Shown here piece by piece: positions 9,854 through 16,834 of a DNA stretch of 57,821 nt. Below the pieces are notes generated by a model that worked only from the letters and a program-made list of their open reading frames with translations, did no database searches and was not told the origin of the DNA. Source of the stretch: Bacteroidota bacterium (GTDB taxonomy: Bacteria > Bacteroidota > Bacteroidia > Bacteroidales > VadinHA17); assembly GCA_025350595.1 (NCBI GenBank), contig JANXXP010000187.1, positions 1 to 57,821 of the forward strand, read 5' to 3'. The stretch's first letter is position 1, and each line of letters starts with the position of its first letter. The position numbers and the translations under genes were made by a program.

Positions 9854-9896
9854 GGGGTGTCCTGAGGAAATTTAATTCAAGCCTTCCGGACACTCC
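9854..9896 (+). terminator. Hairpin after SusD1 (attenuator/terminator)
   Basis: GGGGTGTCC (9854-9862) pairs with GGACACTCC (9888-9896) with one G-U pair, and the stem continues inward with GAGG against CCTTC. There is no strong T-tract. The position just after SusD and before the enzyme genes fits a partial terminator that keeps susCD expression above that of the downstream genes; that role is inference. Confidence 0.5.
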
Positions 9897-9991
9897 TGAA
9901 ATTCATGCTCTTGAAGATAATTTATAGGTGCCGGTAAAACAATCAGGTGTTTACTCATTTATACTTTTATTACCACATAAATAACAATACT

Positions 9992-11968
9992 ATGAAACCA
10001 GTCCAGTATCTAATAAGATTTGCAAAAGAAATTCAGACATCAGCCATTATAATTTTGTTTCTGACAGGAGATATTATCTTTGCACAATCCAGTTGTACTG
10101 TTGATATCTCCAGGCCGGGAGCTGCTGTGGCTCCTATTTGCAGAGGACAGCAGATTGAAGAATTCAACCACCAGGTTCAGGGAGGTTTCTATGCCCAGTT
10201 GATAAATAATCCCTCCTTTGATGAGTTGAAAAATCCGATTGCCGCCTGGTCTATGGTCAAAACAGGATCTTCCGATGGAATTTTGTTATCGAAAACTGCT
10301 GATGAATCAGGGATGATTAATAATTTTCAGAAGCGTTGCATAAACATGAATGTCACTTCAGTGGCATCAGGAAGTGTTGGTCTTACAAATGGTGGTTACT
10401 GGGGGATAGGCTTGAAAAACAATACAACATATAAAGTTTCTTTCTGGGCTAAGAAAGGTTTGAATTTCAATGGTACTCTGACAGTAAAATTGGAAAGCAA
10501 TGACGGTACTGTATACGCTCAATCTGAAAAATTTACTCCAGTTGCCACATGGCAGCATTTTACATGTGATCTGACCACAAGTGGCATTTCAACTGTTGTC
10601 GGGACAAATCGTTTTGTAATCTACGCTTCAGCTAAAGGTGATGTTTATTTTGACGTGGTTACATTGATGCCGCCCACATGGAAGAATCGTGCAAACGGTC
10701 TCAGACCGGATTTGGCCGAAATGATGGCCGCTCTTAAACTAAAATATATACAGTTTCCGGGAGGATGCACTGCTGAATCCGCAACTATGGATAGATGCTG
10801 GAACTGGAAGAATTCCATCGGTCCGCTTGAACAAAGACCAGGTTCAACCAGAAGCCGCTGGTGGTATAAAAACGACCTCTATTTTGGTCTGGACGAGCAT
10901 CTTCAATTGTGTGAAGATTTAAATGCAGAACCTGTCTATACAACTTCTGCCGGAATTGATGAAAGACCAAATTTGCCTGAATTTTATGCAATGGCTTCTC
11001 TTGATGACATGCAGCCGATTATTGACGATATACTGGATTTGATAGAGTATTGCAATGGATCCACCTCAACAAACTGGGGCGCAAAGCGTGCGTCAAACGG
11101 ACATGCCTCACCATACAATCTTAAATACATTGAGATCGGGAATGAAAATTATTTTACCGTAGAAGATTATAATAAACGTTATCTTATGATATTTAATGCT
11201 ATAAAATCTGTCTATCCTGATATAAAAATTATGTATAATGGTCAGTGTATTGGCAATGAACCTTCTCATATTTATGGAAATCCGGTTGATTTTACGGATA
11301 ATCATTTTTATTTTGGTTTCGATAATAATTTTTATAACAGATATGATAGTATCGACCCTGCATGCAAAATAATATGTGTTGCTGAGTATGCCTGCATGGG
11401 AGATGACGGTTCAAAAAAGGAAAGCTGCAATTTATTGAAAACGCTAGCCGATGCGGCATTTATGATCGGATGCGAAAAGAACTCTGAAAAAATGTGGTGG
11501 ACAGGATATGGTAATTACGGTGCGCTAAACGGACATAATGATTTTGGACCCAATATCGTAGTAAATAATAGTGTGTCGGCTTACGGATCCCCTTCCTATT
11601 ATATGCAAAAAATGCTTTTTGCAGATAATCCCGGAACACGTGTTTTACCTTTTACGCAGAATACGGTCAATTGCTACTGGTCAGCATCAGTTGATAATGA
11701 ATCAGGTAAAAATGATATACTCCTTAAAGTAGTTAACAATAAAAACACATCAGAAACTGTAAATATTAATCTTAAAGGTGCTGAGAATGTTAATCCTTCA
11801 GGCTATTCAACTACTTTAACAGGGGCTCCCGTTGACGAGAATTCACTGGACAATCCGACTAAAGTGATACCTGTAGCAGGTAAGTTTAAATCAGGACGAA
11901 GTTTTAAATATTCTTTCGCCGCTTATTCAGTAACCGTCCTTAGAATAGGGATATCAGGATTAAAATGA
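9992..11968 (+). CDS. GH51-type alpha-L-arabinofuranosidase, paralogue A
   Basis: Exo-acting arabinofuranosidase of the eukaryote/Bacteroidota GH51 type, 658 residues from this ATG. A GTG at 9947 is in frame, but the ATG at 9992 gives a normal signal peptide ending in I-I-F-A-Q. The order is: E-E-F-N-H-Q-V-Q-G-G-F-Y-A-Q-L-I-N-N-P-S-F (N-terminal GH51 signature); a carbohydrate-binding-like beta-sandwich (about residues 85-220, W-G-I-G-L-K-N-N-T-T-Y-K-V-S-F-W-A-K); a TIM barrel with F-P-G-G-C and W-N-W-K-N-S-I-G-P-L-E; acid/base Glu385 in G-N-E-N; nucleophile Glu465 in V-A-E-Y; and a C-terminal beta-domain ending in V-T-V-L-R. Both catalytic residues are intact. A sugar symporter starts 6 bp after its stop codon, so the two are surely co-transcribed. 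Confidence 0.9.
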   Translation: MKPVQYLIRFAKEIQTSAIIILFLTGDIIFAQSSCTVDISRPGAAVAPICRGQQIEEFNHQVQGGFYAQLINNPSFDELKNPIAAWSMVKTGSSDGILLSKTADESGMINNFQKRCINMNVTSVASGSVGLTNGGYWGIGLKNNTTYKVSFWAKKGLNFNGTLTVKLESNDGTVYAQSEKFTPVATWQHFTCDLTTSGISTVVGTNRFVIYASAKGDVYFDVVTLMPPTWKNRANGLRPDLAEMMAALKLKYIQFPGGCTAESATMDRCWNWKNSIGPLEQRPGSTRSRWWYKNDLYFGLDEHLQLCEDLNAEPVYTTSAGIDERPNLPEFYAMASLDDMQPIIDDILDLIEYCNGSTSTNWGAKRASNGHASPYNLKYIEIGNENYFTVEDYNKRYLMIFNAIKSVYPDIKIMYNGQCIGNEPSHIYGNPVDFTDNHFYFGFDNNFYNRYDSIDPACKIICVAEYACMGDDGSKKESCNLLKTLADAAFMIGCEKNSEKMWWTGYGNYGALNGHNDFGPNIVVNNSVSAYGSPSYYMQKMLFADNPGTRVLPFTQNTVNCYWSASVDNESGKNDILLKVVNNKNTSETVNINLKGAENVNPSGYSTTLTGAPVDENSLDNPTKVIPVAGKFKSGRSFKYSFAAYSVTVLRIGISGLK

Positions 11969-11974
11969 TATTAA

Positions 11975-13318
11975 ATGAACAAAGGTAAAGATTCCCGTTT
12001 CTTAGTACTGGTCACTGTTGTTGCCGCTCTCGGTGGCTTGCTTTTCGGATTTGATGAAGCTGTGATCTCCGGTGTAACTCCTTTCATAGGCCCATATTTT
12101 AACCTCAATGATATCTGGTTGGGGTGGACTGTAAGCAGCCTTCTGATCGGTTGTATGATCGGTGTGATTGCATCCGGCAAACCTGGAGATCTATTCGGAC
12201 GAAGGAAAATGCTGCTTTTGGCGGCAGTTCTCTTTGTAATATCTGCTCTCGGATCGGCGCTTTCCACTCACCTTATTATTTTTATTGCATTCCGGTTACT
12301 TGGAGGAATAGCGGTTGGAGCTGCATCTATGTTGTCCCCGATGTATATCTCAGAAATCGCTCCCGCTGACAAAAGAGGCACACTCGTTTCGCTCAACCAA
12401 CTTGCCATTGTAACAGGCGATCTTGTGGCCTACTTCTCCAACTATCTCTTGTATTCTACAGGAGATCAGAACTGGCGCTGGATGCTGGCAGTGATGGCGA
12501 TTCCGGGATTGATATTCTTTCTTTCACTGATATTTGTACCGGAAAGTCCTAGGTGGCTGATGCAACACAACCGCAAGGATGAATCATTCAGAATTTTAAA
12601 GAGAATAAACGGAACAGAATCAGCTTCAATTGAACTGAAAGCTATTGAAGACTCGATTGCCAGTGATGAGCCCACGAGCTACACGGAAGTCTTCTCTAAA
12701 AGGATGAGATACATTCTATGGGTAGGGATATTACTGGCAATTTTTCAGCAGGTAACAGGCATAAATGCTATCATGTACTACGCACCAATGATCTTCAAGA
12801 AACTTGGCAATGGCACAGATTCAGCACTTATCCAGACCGCTATTCTTGGAGGAGTTCTCTTTCTGTTCACACTTGTTGCCATAAGATGGATTGACCGTTG
12901 GGGGCGAAAACCACTAATGATTTGGGGAACCGTAGGAATGGCAGTTTCCCTGACTTTTGTTGCGATTGCATATTTCCTGAACAAGCTTCAGGGTTACTTC
13001 ATCCTATTCTTTTTTCTGACCTACATGGCTTCGTTTGCAGCGTCGATAGGTCCCGTGACGTGGGTGATGGTGTCAGAGATCTTTCCCAACAAAATAAGAA
13101 GCAAGGCTATGTCAATCGCTATTGTAGCTTTATGGGCTGCAAATTTCCTGGTTACGCTTACCTTCCCTGTCATCTTAAACCGTTTAGGAGGTGGTGTTGC
13201 CTTCCTTATTTTTGATGTGATGTGCGTGTTATTGCTTTTGTTTGTAATCTTTAGACTTCCTGAAACAAAAGGAAAAAGTCTGGAAGAACTGGAGAACATA
13301 TTTTTGAAACGCAAGTGA
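11975..13318 (+). CDS. MFS sugar porter (XylE/AraE-like sugar/H+ symporter)
   Basis: A 447-residue inner-membrane importer of the sugar-porter branch of the major facilitator superfamily, with 12 predicted hydrophobic segments. Family signatures are visible: G-D-L-F-G-R-R-K between TM2 and TM3, P-E-S-P-R-W-L after TM6, Q-Q-V-T-G-I-N-A-I-M-Y-Y-A-P in TM7, D-R-W-G-R-K-P-L after TM8, and P-E-T-K-G-K-S-L-E-E-L at the C-terminus. It starts 6 bp after the GH51-A stop and is the only obvious monosaccharide importer in the window. This makes it the likely route for released pentose into the cytoplasm. Which sugar it carries (arabinose, xylose or other) cannot be decided from sequence. Confidence 0.93.
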   Translation: MNKGKDSRFLVLVTVVAALGGLLFGFDEAVISGVTPFIGPYFNLNDIWLGWTVSSLLIGCMIGVIASGKPGDLFGRRKMLLLAAVLFVISALGSALSTHLIIFIAFRLLGGIAVGAASMLSPMYISEIAPADKRGTLVSLNQLAIVTGDLVAYFSNYLLYSTGDQNWRWMLAVMAIPGLIFFLSLIFVPESPRWLMQHNRKDESFRILKRINGTESASIELKAIEDSIASDEPTSYTEVFSKRMRYILWVGILLAIFQQVTGINAIMYYAPMIFKKLGNGTDSALIQTAILGGVLFLFTLVAIRWIDRWGRKPLMIWGTVGMAVSLTFVAIAYFLNKLQGYFILFFFLTYMASFAASIGPVTWVMVSEIFPNKIRSKAMSIAIVALWAANFLVTLTFPVILNRLGGGVAFLIFDVMCVLLLLFVIFRLPETKGKSLEELENIFLKRK

Positions 13319-13319
13319 C

Positions 13320-13408
13320 TTGCCAACTTAATTTTGACAAAATATGCAAAGTTGCCAGTTGGCAAACAACAGTTTGCAATTGCCAACTGCAGATTGCCAA
13401 TTGCCAAC
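13320..13408 (+). repeat. Intergenic island of TTGCCA-based short repeats
   Basis: Between the symporter and the URO-D gene, TTGCCA occurs five times in under 90 bp (starting at 13320, 13352, 13380, 13394 and 13401), several extended to TTGCCAAC. There is one inverted copy, TGGCAA at 13360-13365, which forms a small palindrome with the 13352 copy. The last two copies are adjacent 7-mers. It is not coding. The design (short degenerate heptamers in both orientations) matches that of the unrelated-sequence island at 34446-34633. Confidence 0.65.
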
Positions 13409-13497
13409 TAAAGGTTTGCGACATAATACGGTTGAATTGACATTCGTGATTTGTAATTGGATAACATCTGAGATTTTATTACCTGTAAGATTTAATT

Positions 13498-14751
13498 ATG
13501 AATTCAAAAGAGAGGATCCTAGCAACACTGAACCACAGGCAGCCAGACAGGTTAGCAATAGATTTTGGTGCAACCGCTACATCTGGCATTCATGTGCTGG
13601 CAGTTGAAAAACTGCGCGAGTATTATGGACTTGACAGACATCCTGTTAAGGTTATAGAACCGTACCAGATGCTTGGCGAGATCGAACCTGACCTGGCTGA
13701 AGTGCTTGGTGTTGACATTATTGGAGCCTGGGCCAAGAACACTATTTTTGGTTTTGCCAATGAAAACTGGAAAGGATTTAAAACCTTCTGGGGACAGGAA
13801 GTGCTGGTGCCTGGTAATTTTAACACCACAAGCGACAAAAACGGAGATCTGCTTATGTTTCCCCAGGGCGATATGACAGTACCGGCTAGCGCCAGAATGC
13901 CAAAAAGCGGATATTTTTTTGATGCCATTATAAGACAACAACCATTAATTGAAGAGGAGCTGAACCCGGACGATAACCTCGAAGAATTCGTCTATATTAC
14001 GGATGAGGAGCTGAAATACTGGGATATGCTTATTGAAAGCTCTCTGAAAAAAGGGAAAGGTATAATATGCAATTTCGGTGGCACATCCCTTGGTGATATC
14101 GCCCTGGTACCCGGACTTGACATGAAAAATCCCAAAGGAATCAGGGATGTTGCCGAATGGTACATGTCAATCATTATGAGAGCCGATTACATCCATGCTG
14201 TCTTTGCAAAACAGACTGATATTGCGTTGTCGAATCTCAAAAAGATTTTCAAGGTTGTCGGAAACCGCGTTGACGCTGTTGAAATTTGCGGCAACGACTT
14301 TGGCACTCAGAATTCGCTTTTCTGCTCTCCGGAAACCTTCGAGGAAATGTATGCTCCCTATTTCAGGAAAATAAACGATTGGGTACATGAGAACACAACC
14401 TGGAAAACATTCAAACACTCTTGCGGAGCAATTGTACCATTGCTTAATAACTTCATCGATGCGGGTTTCGACATTCTGAACCCTGTGCAAATTAATGCTG
14501 ATGGCATGGATCCGAAATTTTTAAAAGAAAATTTCGGCGACAGAATTATATTCTGGGGAGGCGGTGTTGACACACAAAAGACGCTGGCATTCGACTCCCC
14601 ATTTGATGTTGAAAAACAGGTGCTTAGCATGTGTGAAATTTTCAGTAAAAACGGAGGATTTGTATTTAACACTGTTCATAATATACAGGCAAATGTACCG
14701 GTCGAAAATATAACAGCTATGATCAGAGCCTTGAAAATCTTTAATCACTGA
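13498..14751 (+). CDS. Uroporphyrinogen decarboxylase-like (URO-D/MtaA) family protein
   Basis: A 417-residue cytoplasmic protein of the URO-D superfamily, which includes heme-pathway decarboxylases and the zinc-dependent MtaA-type methyltransferases. It opens with N-S-K-E-R-I-L-A-T-L-N-H-R-Q-P-D-R, the usual start of the MtaA-like branch. It carries F-K-H-S-C-G-A-I near residue 306 (the Zn-binding His-x-Cys of methyltransferase members) and W-G-G-G-V-D-T-Q near residue 358. It is not heme-pathway HemE: the sequence is longer and the neighbours are all PUL genes. Relatives are frequent next to sugar-oxidation genes in Bacteroidota, Planctomycetes and Verrucomicrobia, with unknown reactions. 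It follows the symporter after a repeat-bearing 179-bp gap. Confidence 0.85.
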   Translation: MNSKERILATLNHRQPDRLAIDFGATATSGIHVLAVEKLREYYGLDRHPVKVIEPYQMLGEIEPDLAEVLGVDIIGAWAKNTIFGFANENWKGFKTFWGQEVLVPGNFNTTSDKNGDLLMFPQGDMTVPASARMPKSGYFFDAIIRQQPLIEEELNPDDNLEEFVYITDEELKYWDMLIESSLKKGKGIICNFGGTSLGDIALVPGLDMKNPKGIRDVAEWYMSIIMRADYIHAVFAKQTDIALSNLKKIFKVVGNRVDAVEICGNDFGTQNSLFCSPETFEEMYAPYFRKINDWVHENTTWKTFKHSCGAIVPLLNNFIDAGFDILNPVQINADGMDPKFLKENFGDRIIFWGGGVDTQKTLAFDSPFDVEKQVLSMCEIFSKNGGFVFNTVHNIQANVPVENITAMIRALKIFNH

Positions 14752-14763
14752 TAAAATTTGAAT

Positions 14764-14800
14764 CCAGGTAAATAATTATCCATTTAAGTGCAAACAACAT
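14764..14800 (+). repeat. Upstream leader shared with GH51-G (copy 1)
   Basis: The ~37 bases before the GH51-B ATG (CCAGGT... ATTTAAGTGCAAACAA...) match the ~38 bases before the GH51-G ATG at 55568-55605 at roughly three of every four positions. Both end directly at the start codon. This shows the two genes were duplicated with their 5' leader, not only as coding sequence. Confidence 0.6.
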
Positions 14801-16801
14801 ATGAAAACACGAGAAGTTAATCCGACAGTCAGAGGGATATTGACAATACTGACCGTCATTTGCCTTGCGACAATTATATCATGTAAACAATCTAAAACAT
14901 CAAGTTGTATCGTCGACGTTTCCCACCCGGGTGTTGCTGTTGCTCCAATTTGCAGAGGGCAGGAGCTGGAGGAATTTAATCATGGAATTGAAGGAGGATT
15001 ATATGCGCAGATGATCAACAATCCGTCATTTGAAGAGGTTGTAGATGCCTGGGGTGCTCCATACCCCGACAAATACTGGGATATAGTAAAACAAGGTTCA
15101 TCAGCGGGATCAATATCCGGACAAACCTCGGCAAATACAGGCATGCTGAACAGCCATCAGGTTCATTGTATTAAGTTATTAGTCAATTCTGTTGCTTCGG
15201 GAAGCGTAGGTTTAAAAAATGATGGATTCTGGGGGATGAAATTAGAAAATAATACAACTTACCAGGTTTCTTTCTGGGCTAAGAAAGGTTCAAACTTTTC
15301 CGGTACCCTTACAGCAAAACTAGAAAGCAGCGATGGCACTTCCTATGCTTCCCGCACCTTTACTCCAACTGCAAGCTGGGCAAATTACAAGTGTGATCTT
15401 GTTCCCAGTGGTATTAAATCTGTTTCGGAGAACAACAGATTCGTGATTTATGCCTCTTCAACCGGTGATATATTTTTTGATGTGATAACAGTAATGCCGC
15501 CGACCTGGAAGGGTCGTGGCTGCAGAATTGATGTCGCTCAAATGATGGATTCCATGCATCTTGCATTCTTAGCCTATCCTGGTGGATTTGATGCTCACTG
15601 GGCAAATTACAATTATTGCAGGAGGTGGAAAGAATCTATAGGTCCTTTAGAGGAAAGAGGCGGTTCCACCTCTTATTGCTGGGGTTATAAAAACGACCTC
15701 TATTTTGGTACGGATGAATTTTTTCAGCTGGCCGAGGATTTAGGCGCTGAGCCGATGTACGTGTTCACAGCAGGAATTTTCAGCGATGATTGCTGTAAAC
15801 TGCCGATAATCTATACCCCTCTTGATTCAATGTCGGTAGTAATAAATGATTGCCTGGACTTTTTGGAGTACTGCAATGGAGCTGTCTCAACCAGATGGGG
15901 CGCAGTCCGTGCAAAAAATGGTCACCCGGCTCCATATAATCTTCATTATGTACAGATAGGAGCCGAGAATAATCACCGCGCAAATGACTCGGCTGCCTAT
16001 GCCCCACGTTACCGTATGATTCACGATGCTATAATCAAATATTATCCTGATATGAAAATAGCATTTAATGGTCATTTTTACGGCGAAGTTTCACATCCGG
16101 AGGGCCAATCTTTCTGGGCTGTCGATGACCATTTTCTTAGCAATGACAATTCAAACCGGTATAACTTTTATGATTCTGTCAATTCCGATCCCGGTATAAG
16201 AAGGTTTATGATACAGGAGTATTGTTCATCGCATAAAGGAATGGCAGCAAATGTGGATGCCGACTTCAGCGATGCACTTTCTGATGGTATCTTCATGCTG
16301 GGTTGTGAGAAAAATTCTGAAAGAATGTCATGGACCGGCTATGGCAATTTCGGATCAATAGTAGGACATGGTGATTATGGTTGCAATTTACTCTGGTTCG
16401 ATGCTGTATCCTGTTACGGTAATCCGGGATATTATATGCATAAAACATTATTCGGGGATAACCATGGAACCCGGATATTGCCATTTACTTCCAATGCAAG
16501 GATCACTTACTTTTCCACCTCTGTTGACGAAGCTGCCGGCAAAAATGATATACTGATTAAAGCAGTAAATAAAACTGACAGTTCAGAAGCTATCGTTATA
16601 ACTCTTAAAGGTGCATCCAGTGTTAATACTGACGGGCATTACACAACGATTACCGCTGCTAATGATGCCGATAATTCAATTGCGAATCCTGTAAATATTT
16701 TCCCGAGGGAAGGGACCTTCAGGACAGGTAATAGTTTTACCTACACCTTTCCGGCTCGTTCAATGACGGTGCTGAGGATCAGAGCTTTAAAACAGAAGTG
16801 A
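14801..16801 (+). CDS. GH51-type arabinofuranosidase-like lipoprotein, paralogue B (divergent active site)
   Basis: A 666-residue member of the same family as paralogue A but clearly diverged. The leader ends in the lipobox T-I-I-S-C, so it should be membrane-anchored. N-terminal E-E-F-N-H-G-I-E-G-G-L-Y-A-Q-M, the beta-sandwich domain, and the barrel motifs W-K-E-S-I-G-P-L-E-E and Q-L-A-E-D-L-G-A-E-P are present. Two active-site segments differ from the other copies: the barrel loop reads Y-P-G-G-F instead of F-P-G-G-C, and the acid/base Glu389 is preceded by Ala (G-A-E-N) where clan GH-A enzymes have an almost invariant Asn. The nucleophile Glu473 (Q-E-Y) is kept. It may have altered specificity or weak activity. 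Its leader peptide and upstream bases match paralogue G. Confidence 0.82.
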   Translation: MKTREVNPTVRGILTILTVICLATIISCKQSKTSSCIVDVSHPGVAVAPICRGQELEEFNHGIEGGLYAQMINNPSFEEVVDAWGAPYPDKYWDIVKQGSSAGSISGQTSANTGMLNSHQVHCIKLLVNSVASGSVGLKNDGFWGMKLENNTTYQVSFWAKKGSNFSGTLTAKLESSDGTSYASRTFTPTASWANYKCDLVPSGIKSVSENNRFVIYASSTGDIFFDVITVMPPTWKGRGCRIDVAQMMDSMHLAFLAYPGGFDAHWANYNYCRRWKESIGPLEERGGSTSYCWGYKNDLYFGTDEFFQLAEDLGAEPMYVFTAGIFSDDCCKLPIIYTPLDSMSVVINDCLDFLEYCNGAVSTRWGAVRAKNGHPAPYNLHYVQIGAENNHRANDSAAYAPRYRMIHDAIIKYYPDMKIAFNGHFYGEVSHPEGQSFWAVDDHFLSNDNSNRYNFYDSVNSDPGIRRFMIQEYCSSHKGMAANVDADFSDALSDGIFMLGCEKNSERMSWTGYGNFGSIVGHGDYGCNLLWFDAVSCYGNPGYYMHKTLFGDNHGTRILPFTSNARITYFSTSVDEAAGKNDILIKAVNKTDSSEAIVITLKGASSVNTDGHYTTITAANDADNSIANPVNIFPREGTFRTGNSFTYTFPARSMTVLRIRALKQK

Positions 16802-16822
16802 GTATTTTAAAAACTTACCCAG

Positions 16823-16827
16823 GGAGG
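16823..16827 (+). promoter_or_regulatory. Strong Shine-Dalgarno-like GGAGG
   Basis: GGAGG (within AGGGAGGAA) lies 7 bases before the ATG at 16835. Most genes in this window lack such a sequence, as is usual for Bacteroidota, so this start is unusual in having a classical ribosome-binding site. It also supports the chosen start. Confidence 0.5.
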
Positions 16828-16834
16828 AATCAGA

